DNA from: a virus
Strand: one strand, 5' to 3'
Length of the DNA stretch: 21,438 nucleotides
Virus record (IMG/VR): IMGVR_UViG_3300005832_000007
Coordinates: 1 to 21,438 of that record
A program made the position numbers and the translations under genes. Below, in pieces: positions 1 through 7,223 of this stretch; within the stretch, counting starts at the first letter, position 1, and each line of letters begins with the position of its first letter. The notes beneath the pieces were generated by a model. It made no database searches and was not told the origin of the DNA. It worked only from the letters and a program-made list of their open reading frames with translations.

Positions 1-188
1 AATGGCGTGGTGAAGTCGATTTATTGGCCCTGATCTTCTGTCCCTGCAAAAAAAATCTGCCCCTCGAGCCCGTGATTTGTACGCGGCCCTTTTACCCCTT
101 TTTGCAAAAAAAAACGAATCATACGCTTTGGTCCTAATCTAAAAAACCCTTTTTTGTCCGCTATCTTATCTCGTTTACCGTCAACCAC
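1..188. other. Non-coding left region with A-tracts
   Basis: No convincing coding frame is present. The stretch carries an A8 run at 48-55, an A9 run at 106-114 (both preceded by TGC), and a perfect A6-CCC-T6 inverted repeat at 141-155. The A-tracts would give locally bent DNA. I see no promoter with both boxes at good spacing. With the iterons that follow, this may belong to a packaging or replication control region, which is inference from position only. Confidence 0.5.
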
Positions 189-241
189 GTTGTAAACTGT
201 TGCCGAACGTTGGGCTAACCGTTGCCGAACAGTTGCCGAAG
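189..241 (+). repeat. Five tandem iteron-like GTTG repeats upstream of terS
   Basis: Five direct repeats start at 189 (GTTGTAAACT), 199 (GTTGCCGAAC), 209 (GTTGGGCTAAC), 221 (GTTGCCGAAC) and 232 (GTTGCCGAAG). The copies at 199, 221 and 232 share GTTGCCGAA exactly; 189 and 209 are degenerate. Start-to-start spacing is 10, 10, 12 and 11, close to one helical turn, so a protein could bind every copy on one face of the DNA. Arrays like this serve as terminase small-subunit binding sites (pac or cos) or as origin iterons. The nearest gene is terS, which favours packaging, but nothing in the window decides it. Confidence 0.7.
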
Positions 242-257
242 GTTCTTAAGATCTAAG

Positions 258-280
258 ACCCTTCCCTGGGGGGGAAGGGT
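258..280. terminator. Strong GC hairpin, possible terminator of an upstream transcript
   Basis: ACCCTTCCC at 258-266 pairs perfectly with GGGAAGGGT at 272-280 around a TGGGG loop. A G run (281-286) and then a T-rich stretch (288-297, TTCTTTTCTT) follow. The T stretch is displaced by about seven bases from the stem, so it is not a textbook Rho-independent terminator. It could instead be a structural element of the packaging or origin region. Confidence 0.4.
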
Positions 281-287
281 GGGGGGA

Positions 288-330
288 TTCTTTTCTTAGA
301 AAAAGAAAAAGGAGAGAAGAAAGAAAGAAG
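288..330 (+). other. AT hairpin and 33-nt polypurine tract
   Basis: TTCTTTT (288-294) can pair with AAAAGAA (301-307). From 298 to 330 every base on the + strand is a purine. It contains an AAGGAG string (309-314), but the first possible start codon (TTG at 331) is about 16 bases away, too far for normal initiation. Homopurine tracts can adopt unusual structures and, next to the iterons, may be part of a cis-acting site. Confidence 0.5.
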
Positions 331-497
331 TTGACTCTAGCTATAGCCAGGTGCTTGCTTCCCGGCAGGGGCAGTTCCTCTCCCCGTGAAAACAAACTGG
401 AACAGCCGTCGGTTCTGGCCCATAAGAACCACTCTCAGACTCTTGGTTTTGAAGTTCTTGGGTTTTCTCTTTACGCTCGCGCCGCAAAGGAAAGCAT
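331..497 (+). other. Untranslated leader before terS
   Basis: I find no gene here. A TTGACT hexamer at 331-336 has no matching -10 box about 17 bases downstream. A 6-bp inverted repeat, GGTTCT (411-416) with AGAACC (425-430), is present. The frame opening at TTG 331 has no usable ribosome binding site and overlaps terS, so it was not called. Confidence 0.4.
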
Positions 498-965
498 ATG
501 CGCAAAAGCAACGGCGGTAACGGAGACGGTAACGACAATCGACGTGTAGCAAATTGTGGGGATAAGCAACTCAAGCCACGCGAGAGAATGCTTGTCGAGA
601 TGTTAGTTGACCCGCTCGACCCACGTCCAGAGTCACAGAAGGCTTTAGCGGCGGGATACAAAAACGGCAAGCAGGTTTACGAGTTTGTTAACAGGCCGCA
701 TATTGCCAGAGCGATCCGCGAAGCAAGCGACCGCTGGATGACGTCACTTGCAAACCTACGGCGTCCACAAGTGCTCAAGGCTGTATCGGACCGAGCCAAG
801 AAAAACAGCCCACCCGACGCCAGGACGTTTTTTCAAGTTACCGACGATATCACAACCGGAACCAACCTGAACCTAACCCAGGTCCAAACGAATGAAGCAG
901 AAGTACGTGCGTTGCGTAAAGAACGCCTTGGAAACCGCGTCGCCGCGTTACAAGACGATTCTTGA
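498..965 (+). CDS. terS: Terminase small subunit
   Basis: This 155-residue protein is the likely DNA-recognition subunit of the packaging motor, which binds the concatemer at pac or cos and hands it to the large subunit. Its size is typical. After a polar N-terminus (1-25), residues about 26-75 (KPRERMLVEMLVD, AAGYKN, NRPHIARAI) have the look of the helix-turn-helix DNA-binding domain of the family; the rest is predicted helical oligomerisation region plus a variable tail. AAAGGA at 486-491 sits six bases before the ATG. It is directly followed by, and overlaps by 74 bases, the large subunit gene, the standard order. The iteron array about 260 bases upstream is a candidate binding site. Identification rests on fold pattern and synteny. 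Confidence 0.8.
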   Translation: MRKSNGGNGDGNDNRRVANCGDKQLKPRERMLVEMLVDPLDPRPESQKALAAGYKNGKQVYEFVNRPHIARAIREASDRWMTSLANLRRPQVLKAVSDRAKKNSPPDARTFFQVTDDITTGTNLNLTQVQTNEAEVRALRKERLGNRVAALQDDS

Positions 966-2607
966 CGAACTCGCTTCAGTGACGGATGACGCGATTGACC
1001 TTTGGCTGTGGTCATGGTGTGCGCGGCATCCTCGGTTTTTCCTCGAGTGCTTCACAAAGATTCCAATCCCACGCTACGGCCCGAGTGATTGGACGTTCCG
1101 ACGACCGCAACAAGCCTACTTCGACGCAACGCACCAATGGATCAACGACCGCATCGGTTACCGAAAAACGGTGCGCCGGAACATCGTCCTCAAAGCCAGG
1201 CAGCACGGCGGGACCACCGAAGAGATAGGCGAGATCTATCACGATATGTGCTTTATCGGCCTATCCTACGTTGGCAAGATTATCACGTTCGAGGACGACA
1301 CGGCCGCAAAGCTCAAGAAAATTCTTGATACGATGCACGCCGGCGCGATTGCGACGTTCACCGAACTTGGGTTTAGCCCGTACTATTTTTTGCCGTTTGT
1401 GCCGTACCGCAAGGACGATTCGACGTTTGGCAACAAACATGATTTCGAGTGCGACGACACGGGGAGTACGATCGAATTCACGACCGAGGGCGGCAAGGGC
1501 TCCGGGCGATCGCTGACGGTCAATCGCATGTACTGGACCGAATACCAGAAGTGGCAGCGCACGGCGGATGCAAAGTCGGGGTTTCTTGGGTCGATGGTCC
1601 AGGACGGCACGGCAACACACACGATCGACGGGACGGGTAACGGTATTGGCAATGCGCTGTACGCGGAATACCAAGCGGCGAAAGCGGGAGAGTCCGCGTA
1701 CATGGCGCACTTCTACGGCCTGGACTCGTTTGGTTATGACCCCGAGTTTCTCGCCGAACAGCGCTCGGCGTTGGGCGATGATTTGTTCCAGCAGGAATAT
1801 CCTGCGACGGATGAAGACGCTTTCGTCCGTGACGACAATGCGCGATTCAAAACTCGCGACATCTTCGCATGTGCCGAGCGCGATGAGGTAACTGGCGTCT
1901 GTGGCGCTCAGTACATGTGTGATGTCGACCCGTTCAAGAGCGATCCATCGCGGCTATTCGGCGAGGTGTTTTCGCACGGGTGCGACCCCGCCGATGTGAC
2001 GCCGACCGGATCAAAGACGGCGATCTCCACGCGACACGTCAAAAGCGGCATGTTGGCTTGTGAACCGTTCAACGAGTTCGCGTCCCCTCGAGAGTGCGCG
2101 TTTGAGCTTCGCCGTCGGTTTGAACGGTTTCCGGGTCTGATTGTGGTCGAGGAAAACAACCACGGCCATGCGGTGATTATGAAGTGCCTTGACCTCAGTG
2201 TTCGCAAGGGTCCGTTCGCTGGTGAACCACTACGGCGGTATATGTACAAGCACCCAAAACCGGGCCGAGATTTTGCAGATTGCAAATATGGCTGGCCGGA
2301 GAACAAGGACACCAAGGTGCAGCTTGCGTGCGACTACGAAGAACGGCTTGAACAGCGGGCAATCAACATGCCATGCGAAGAGCTGCGTAAACAGGCGCGC
2401 GAGTTTTGCCGTCGGCCGGATGGGTCGCTTGGACGACCGAAACAGGGAGAGCGTCGCGAGGGGAAACAAGAGACCTACGACGATTTGATTATGGCGGACA
2501 TGATGGCGATACAGGGATACGAGCAGGCGCTGCGGCGTGTGCGCAAGGATCGAAATAACGTGGGCGCCGGCTTGGCTGGAATGACAACCTCGATGAGGAA
2601 GGACTGA
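892..2607 (+). CDS. terL: Terminase large subunit (ATPase and nuclease)
   Basis: This 571-residue protein is the packaging motor: the N-terminal ATPase drives DNA into the prohead at the portal vertex and the C-terminal RNase H-like nuclease cuts genome units. The Walker A-like motif KARQHGGTT is at 101-109. The Walker B region ends LTVNRMYWTEY with catalytic Glu about 217. QEYPATDEDAF (301-311) is the conserved link between the domains. Nuclease signatures are DPAD near 365, VEENNHGHAV (419-428) and YDDLIMADMM (529-538). The ATG at 892 lies inside terS, with a weak AGGT eight bases upstream. An in-frame GTG at 979 is the alternative start but has no visible ribosome binding site. Length and motif order match active terminases, and nothing looks truncated. 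Confidence 0.95.
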   Translation: MKQKYVRCVKNALETASPRYKTILDELASVTDDAIDLWLWSWCARHPRFFLECFTKIPIPRYGPSDWTFRRPQQAYFDATHQWINDRIGYRKTVRRNIVLKARQHGGTTEEIGEIYHDMCFIGLSYVGKIITFEDDTAAKLKKILDTMHAGAIATFTELGFSPYYFLPFVPYRKDDSTFGNKHDFECDDTGSTIEFTTEGGKGSGRSLTVNRMYWTEYQKWQRTADAKSGFLGSMVQDGTATHTIDGTGNGIGNALYAEYQAAKAGESAYMAHFYGLDSFGYDPEFLAEQRSALGDDLFQQEYPATDEDAFVRDDNARFKTRDIFACAERDEVTGVCGAQYMCDVDPFKSDPSRLFGEVFSHGCDPADVTPTGSKTAISTRHVKSGMLACEPFNEFASPRECAFELRRRFERFPGLIVVEENNHGHAVIMKCLDLSVRKGPFAGEPLRRYMYKHPKPGRDFADCKYGWPENKDTKVQLACDYEERLEQRAINMPCEELRKQAREFCRRPDGSLGRPKQGERREGKQETYDDLIMADMMAIQGYEQALRRVRKDRNNVGAGLAGMTTSMRKD

Positions 2608-2611
2608 GCGC

Positions 2612-5017
2612 GTGAATTTTTGGAAGCGACAGGTTCAGCGTGCTTTTGATACAGTGGTCGCGCGAGGATGGGCAGCATACCAGGACCAGGACCAACCGAA
2701 GACGACGCACAAAGAGGCGGGGGTTAGCGCGCCTACGGGCTGGCGCGGGATGGGGCTTGATACGCCGTATGGATTATTTCAGACCAAAGGTTACGGACTG
2801 GTCGAGCAGATGATGCGCGATGAGGCGTTTGGGACATTCCTTGAGCTTAAAAAGTCGGCGGCGTTGTCGGTCAAGATAACGTTTGAGCCGTACCTGACGG
2901 ACGACCCGAAGGCTGTTGATATCGCAGAATCAGTCGAGGCGAGTTACGACACAATCAAGGGATCGATGGTCGAGGCATTGCACGATCAACTGACGGCGAT
3001 AGAGTATGGGTTTTCGTGTGCGAACGTAGTTTATCAGTTGATCCCGTCGGGCGATTTCGCGGGAAAGGTCGGGCTAAAACATCTCAAAGTCAAGGACCCG
3101 TCCTCGATAAAGTTTGACGTCGACGAGTACATGAACATCCGCCCAGACGGGATTATCTTCACAAACGCGGACGGGTACGACGAGCGATTGCGCACGGACG
3201 AATTTGCGGTGTACACGTATCGGCGCAGGCTGGGCAATCCATACGGATACCCTGACACGCTGCGGGCTTACGAGTCCTGGAACTCTAAGCGGTGGATGAA
3301 TAAGTTCTGGGACATCTACTGTGAGCGGTTCGGGACTGGGACGATGATGTTCAAGTACAAAACGGACTCAGAGACAGGAGACGTTCTTCCGACGGCGGAC
3401 GAATTCGCGGCCGTGCAGAGCTACATGGACAACAAACAGGCAAGGTCTGATTTGCGCGTGTCGCAGAACTGGGAAATAGACATGCACGAACCGACGGGGC
3501 GCGGAGCGGACGTTTTCCAGCAGTCCATCCAGGCGCGCAATATCGCAATAGCCCGGGCGCTGTTTTTTCCCGACCAGATTGGATTTTCCGACGTGTCGAC
3601 GGGGTCGTTTGCGAAGGCGCAGACACATTTGTCCGTGTTCCTTTGGCCGCTGCATCGCTTGCACCGTGACCTCGAGGAAGTCCACCGCGAACAGGTTATC
3701 AAGCGGATGGTCGATCTAAACTATGGTCCGCAACCGGGGTATCCTCGCATGGCGTTTGCCCCGTTGACGGAAGAGCAAAAAGTGCAATGGCTGGCGGCGG
3801 TAACTGAGGCGATCAAAACGGGCGTGATTACTCACGACCTCGAGGTTGAGAACAAAGTGCGTTCGGCGCTGGAGTTGTCTGAGAAGGAACAGGAAGAGGA
3901 TAGGCGCGCCGGCGGGTCAGGGACACCGCCGACCACCGAGCCGCCGGAGGATGGCGCCGACGTCGATGACGTTGTTTCTGACGACGGTATCGGCGACATT
4001 ATCCCGTCTCGTGGCAAGCACCAGCGCCACTCCTTTCAGTTGGCAAAGCGGAGTCGGGCGCTCACGGTCTACGAGCGGAAAATGGACATCGACGGCATCA
4101 TCAAATTTGTTAACGATACACAGAGTCAGTTCGTAGATACGTGGGCGTCCCACATGGCGGCGAATTTGCAATCGATCAAGGACTACGCGAAGAAAACAGG
4201 GTTGATTGCAAATGCGGATTCAATTGCGATCGAAAAGCTGAAGATGAGCAGGGTGGCCGACCAGCGCAAGAGCCTGCAGCGTGCGATGCTATCGCAGTTG
4301 TACTACGGTGCATTACAGGCGCAGCAGGAGGTTGAGCGCGCGCGGGCTGGGAACTATGAATTCAGCGCCGGTGGTGCGCATCAGTTTGCGGCGATAGACG
4401 TGGCCGACATGCCGATAACGGAGATCGAAAAGTTTTTCGAAAGCAAGGGCATGTCTATCAGTCCCGCGATTCGCAAGGCGGCAGCGACGATCAAACGCAA
4501 ATCCGTGTTTGTTACCGGCGTTGAGAATCAGTCGATCTTGGCCAAGGCAAAGTTGACTCTTTACCGAGGGCTTGAGAAGAGCGACCCGGTTTGGACGGAG
4601 ACTCAGCTTGCAAAAATTTTCAACGGCTATTTGAAGACAGGGGAGATCACGGACAAGGCTTTGGGGACGGCGCACCGAATCGAGTTGATCGCGCGTAACA
4701 ATTTTTCGACAGCGATCAACGACGGGCGTCGCGTGATGTTCGAGGACAAGGATGTCGCGGGCTTTGTCGAAGCGTATCAGTGGTCGGCGGTTTTGGACGA
4801 CGCCACAACGCCGACGTGCGAAATGCTCGACGGGAAAGTGCTGCGCAAAGAGGATGTCAATTCGTTTGGCTGGCCGCCAATACATCACGGGTGCCGGTCT
4901 ATGATCGTGCCTGTGACAACCGGCGAGCGGTACACGATTGACAAGATGCCACGGGCGGCGGAACGTGGAGACGGGTTTGCTCATTGTGGGCGGTCCGAAC
5001 TATTAGTAGCAGTGTAA
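2612..5017 (+). CDS. Portal protein fused to MuF-type minor head protein
   Basis: This 801-residue protein joins two head proteins. Residues about 1-440 resemble the DUF935/Mu gp29 portal family, including the RRRLGNPYGYPDTLR stretch near 205-217. The portal forms the dodecameric channel for DNA and docks terminase and connector. A charged, Pro/Asp-rich linker (about 425-475) leads into a helical region and then a gpF/SPP1 gp7-type head morphogenesis domain. Its signature is WSAVLDDATTPTCEMLDGKV (724-743) followed by PPIHHGCRS about 15 residues later. Portal and MuF are usually separate adjacent genes. The frame is continuous, with no stop or frameshift at the junction. The GTG start is four bases after terL's stop, with GAGGAAGGA at 2594-2602. 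A precursor cleaved by the downstream protease is possible. Confidence 0.88.
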   Translation: MNFWKRQVQRAFDTVVARGWAAYQDQDQPKTTHKEAGVSAPTGWRGMGLDTPYGLFQTKGYGLVEQMMRDEAFGTFLELKKSAALSVKITFEPYLTDDPKAVDIAESVEASYDTIKGSMVEALHDQLTAIEYGFSCANVVYQLIPSGDFAGKVGLKHLKVKDPSSIKFDVDEYMNIRPDGIIFTNADGYDERLRTDEFAVYTYRRRLGNPYGYPDTLRAYESWNSKRWMNKFWDIYCERFGTGTMMFKYKTDSETGDVLPTADEFAAVQSYMDNKQARSDLRVSQNWEIDMHEPTGRGADVFQQSIQARNIAIARALFFPDQIGFSDVSTGSFAKAQTHLSVFLWPLHRLHRDLEEVHREQVIKRMVDLNYGPQPGYPRMAFAPLTEEQKVQWLAAVTEAIKTGVITHDLEVENKVRSALELSEKEQEEDRRAGGSGTPPTTEPPEDGADVDDVVSDDGIGDIIPSRGKHQRHSFQLAKRSRALTVYERKMDIDGIIKFVNDTQSQFVDTWASHMAANLQSIKDYAKKTGLIANADSIAIEKLKMSRVADQRKSLQRAMLSQLYYGALQAQQEVERARAGNYEFSAGGAHQFAAIDVADMPITEIEKFFESKGMSISPAIRKAAATIKRKSVFVTGVENQSILAKAKLTLYRGLEKSDPVWTETQLAKIFNGYLKTGEITDKALGTAHRIELIARNNFSTAINDGRRVMFEDKDVAGFVEAYQWSAVLDDATTPTCEMLDGKVLRKEDVNSFGWPPIHHGCRSMIVPVTTGERYTIDKMPRAAERGDGFAHCGRSELLVAV

Positions 5018-5034
5018 CGAAAGGAGCCAATAAA

Positions 5035-5271
5035 ATGGCCAGTCAAAATGATCTGAAACTGCGGGAGTTTGGCAGAAAGCTCGCCAACCTCGGGCAGGCA
5101 CTTGCCGATGGTGTCGGCGTGGACGATCTCGATGAGCTCATTGCAGCGATTTCCGGGGTTGCACCCGTCGGCGAAATGCTCAAAGGGCCGGACGCCGCGA
5201 AAGCGTGGGTGCAAGTTGTTACTGGGATCATGACGGACGTCGCAGACGATAATATGTCCGTCCCAGACTAG
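5035..5271 (+). CDS. Small helical protein of unknown function
   Basis: I do not recognise this 78-residue protein. It is predicted largely alpha-helical, with an early basic/amphipathic helix (LKLREFGRKLANLGQAL), an acidic middle (VDDLDELIAA) and a C-terminal helix. No signal peptide, membrane segment or cysteine is seen. The start is the ATG at 5035, because GAAAGGAG lies at 5019-5026, eight bases upstream; a longer frame exists but runs back over the portal stop codon. Its stop TAG is embedded in the next gene's TAGGAGG ribosome binding site, so the two are probably translated together. Position between portal and protease suggests a head-assembly accessory role, which is inference only. 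Confidence 0.7.
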   Translation: MASQNDLKLREFGRKLANLGQALADGVGVDDLDELIAAISGVAPVGEMLKGPDAAKAWVQVVTGIMTDVADDNMSVPD

Positions 5272-5282
5272 GAGGTCTCTAA

Positions 5283-5636
5283 ATGTACCGACTCACACTA
5301 GCGCTAATGTTGTGCTTGATATCGTTGGCGGTGTGTATGCCGGCCGTCCTGGCCCAGGTTGACACAACCGCCGTTGCGGGTTCGGGCGATGTCAAACACG
5401 CCGCGATATCATTCGGCATTGGTTTGCTTGGGTCTCTTATTACGGGCAAGGTGCAGAAATCGAGCCTGCCGAAAAACAGGCGCGGAGTTATTCCGGCGAC
5501 CAACCCGATCATGTGGGGCGGCGGAACTGCGGCGATCACGCAAGACCCGATCAGTACCATTTCCGCAGTTTCCGGGTCGTTGCTTGCGACGGTGTTGCAT
5601 CAACTAATCAAGCGACTGTCTCGGTTCGCAAACTAG
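5283..5636 (+). CDS. Signal-peptide protein with hydrophobic segments, unknown function
   Basis: This 117-residue protein is not recognised. Residues 1-24 form a clear export signal: short basic start (MYR), hydrophobic core (LTLALMLCLISLAVC) and a likely signal peptidase I site after VLA, with mature residue 1 at Gln25. A cysteine at 18 lies in LAVC, but valine at the -1 position is not a canonical lipobox. Two weaker hydrophobic stretches follow: ISFGIGLLGSLI, and a second in the C-terminal third before a basic end (LIKRLSRFAN). AGGAGG at 5270-5275 overlaps the previous stop. An exported protein inside the head operon is unusual. Superinfection exclusion, a holin-like or antiholin-like role, or an envelope function are all possible. 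Confidence 0.72.
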   Translation: MYRLTLALMLCLISLAVCMPAVLAQVDTTAVAGSGDVKHAAISFGIGLLGSLITGKVQKSSLPKNRRGVIPATNPIMWGGGTAAITQDPISTISAVSGSLLATVLHQLIKRLSRFAN

Positions 5637-5648
5637 GAGTGTATTGTC

Positions 5649-7196
5649 ATGCCGAATATTGAAGATTTATCACCGAAAGACCGCAAGGCATTGCTCGGCT
5701 GCATTGCTGGAAAGAACAAGGCGTGGCAGACAGAGCATGACGGCGCGGACGTTCCGGCGGAGGTGAATCGAAAGCACTTCACGGAGTGCGCGGACAATCT
5801 CGGGCTGGAGGGGTATGCCGCAGAGCTTTCAGACGATACGCTGAAGACATTCGCATCGAATGACCTACCAACCGAGGACTTGCAAAACGTCGAGATATTC
5901 GCCGCCGGAACGTGGACGGATTCGAGTGGAAACAAGAAGACGTTCACGAATGTGGATATTGATCGAATGGTCGAAAATCACCGGGCGCTCAAGGACAAGA
6001 TCAAGCCGTTTTTGAAGTTGATGCACTTGTCGGACAAGGACCACCGGAGATTGACGGCTGCGCCGTCGCTTGGGTGGATGCGCAACCTACGCCGGATCGG
6101 AACGAAACTCGTGGCGGATTTCTCGAATGTCCCGGCGAAAGTTGCCAAGCTGATTCGCGCGGGCTCATACCGTCGGATCAGTGCCGAGATCTTCCCGAGC
6201 TTCAAAGACGAGGCAACGGGGAAAACGTACCGGCATGTTGTCTGCGCGGCGGGCTTGCTCGGCGCGACGACTCCGGCGGTGACGACGCTTGATGATGTCT
6301 TCAAATTGTTTGAGGTGGCGATGGAGGGCGAGACAATGGACACGACCGCCGTTGCCGACAGCGCGTTAGGATGGTCGGACATCGTTATTGATACGTCAAC
6401 GCCAGCGCTCTGTTTCTACGAAAGTTTTTGCGAAGAGGTCGTCGAAGGACCGGGCATACACAACAACCCACCGAAAGGAGGTGGAGCAATGACCATTGAA
6501 GAGGCATTGCAGACGATAGCGGATTTGAAAGCGAAGATATCTAGCGGCACAGCGAGCTCAGAGGCCGTGAACAAATTCGCGTCAGGTTTGCGCAAAGAAC
6601 TTGGGCTCGGCGACGACGCCGATGTTACCGCCGCGTTGAAGTTGCTCAAAAGAGACAACGAGGCGAAAGACAAGCGGATTGCGGCGGCCGAGAAAACAGC
6701 GTTCTCCGCCGAGATTGACACTGTGTTCGCCGAGGCTAAAAAGAGCGGGAAGCTCACGCCGGCCGAAGAGTCGATGTTCCGCACCCTTGCCGACAGTTGG
6801 AACGGCAAGAAGGACGAGAACGGCAATATCACCGTCGATTACGGCGAAGATAAGTTTGAAGGTACGCCGGTTGGCGTGCTCAAGCAAATCTTTGAAAGCC
6901 GTCCGAAAGTTATCAGTCTCGAACGCGAGAGCGGGCGGGAGACGCTTAGAGGAAAACGCATGGCGTCGGCTGCGATACCAGATGACATTGCGCGCAACAT
7001 GGGCAGCTGCGGGCTTCCTGGTCGCGTGATCGGAACTGGCCCGGCGGCTGAAGTTATCGCGTATCAGCACGAACACAAGTGCGATTTCATGCCCGCATGG
7101 GCAGCGGTAACTGGCAGTGAGCCAACACCGCAACCGTCCGGCGATGCCGGAGTCGCGGACTATACAATCAACGCAGAAGGTGAAGTCACGAGATAG
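5649..7196 (+). CDS. Mu gpI-like prohead protease with C-terminal scaffold domain
   Basis: This 515-residue protein matches the organisation of Mu gene I. Residues about 80-225 are the protease domain (VEIFAAGTWTDSSG, DIDRMVENH, FLKLMHLSD, LGWMRNLRRIGTKLVADF, GSYRRISAEIFP). By comparison with the family, His126 and Ser178 are the likely catalytic residues. It would mature capsid proteins and remove scaffold inside the prohead. A linker of about 55 residues leads to Met281, after which the protein is a charged, coiled-coil-rich scaffold region (about 281-400) and a less structured C-terminus. A strong internal ribosome binding site precedes Met281, giving a nested second product. AGGAG at 5635-5639 overlaps the previous stop and serves the ATG at 5649. 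It lies just upstream of the decoration and capsid genes. Confidence 0.85.
   Translation: MPNIEDLSPKDRKALLGCIAGKNKAWQTEHDGADVPAEVNRKHFTECADNLGLEGYAAELSDDTLKTFASNDLPTEDLQNVEIFAAGTWTDSSGNKKTFTNVDIDRMVENHRALKDKIKPFLKLMHLSDKDHRRLTAAPSLGWMRNLRRIGTKLVADFSNVPAKVAKLIRAGSYRRISAEIFPSFKDEATGKTYRHVVCAAGLLGATTPAVTTLDDVFKLFEVAMEGETMDTTAVADSALGWSDIVIDTSTPALCFYESFCEEVVEGPGIHNNPPKGGGAMTIEEALQTIADLKAKISSGTASSEAVNKFASGLRKELGLGDDADVTAALKLLKRDNEAKDKRIAAAEKTAFSAEIDTVFAEAKKSGKLTPAEESMFRTLADSWNGKKDENGNITVDYGEDKFEGTPVGVLKQIFESRPKVISLERESGRETLRGKRMASAAIPDDIARNMGSCGLPGRVIGTGPAAEVIAYQHEHKCDFMPAWAAVTGSEPTPQPSGDAGVADYTINAEGEVTR
6474..6482 (+). promoter_or_regulatory. Internal ribosome binding site for the nested scaffold
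   Basis: AAAGGAGGT inside the protease gene, six bases before an in-frame ATG at 6489. In the protease reading frame it encodes part of PPKGGGA, a flexible linker. This is a low-constraint place in the protein where a ribosome binding site can be kept. Confidence 0.8.
6489..7196 (+). CDS. Nested in-frame scaffold protein (Mu gpZ / lambda Nu3-like)
   Basis: An in-frame ATG at 6489 (codon 281 of the protease gene) would give a separate 235-residue product identical to the C-terminus of the full protein. AAAGGAGGT at 6474-6482 lies six bases upstream and is among the strongest Shine-Dalgarno sequences in the window. The product opens MTIEEALQTIADLKAKI, continues with a long charged helical region (LLKRDNEAKDKRIAAAEKTA) and has the composition of a scaffolding protein, which templates capsid assembly and is then degraded. 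The same protease/scaffold nesting is established for Mu I/Z and lambda C/Nu3. Expression of the short form is inferred; the start signal itself is seen directly. Confidence 0.78.
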   Translation: MTIEEALQTIADLKAKISSGTASSEAVNKFASGLRKELGLGDDADVTAALKLLKRDNEAKDKRIAAAEKTAFSAEIDTVFAEAKKSGKLTPAEESMFRTLADSWNGKKDENGNITVDYGEDKFEGTPVGVLKQIFESRPKVISLERESGRETLRGKRMASAAIPDDIARNMGSCGLPGRVIGTGPAAEVIAYQHEHKCDFMPAWAAVTGSEPTPQPSGDAGVADYTINAEGEVTR

Positions 7197-7223
7197 TGAC
7201 CACCAGAAAGTGAGGTGAATAAA

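Noticed and set aside
331-360. Promoter with -35 TTGACT at 331
   Set aside because: No acceptable -10 box occurs 16-18 bases downstream.
331-549. 72-residue + strand frame starting at TTG 331
   Set aside because: The purine-rich AAGGAG is about 16 bases from the start, too far. The frame runs into terS and its translation has no recognisable features.
341-670. Long - strand frames around terS
   Set aside because: They are antisense to a recognised gene, rich in Arg/Ser/Pro, and lack a ribosome binding site.
4313-4984. 223-residue - strand frame under the MuF domain
   Set aside because: The + strand frame contains an unmistakable MuF motif, so this is a shadow.
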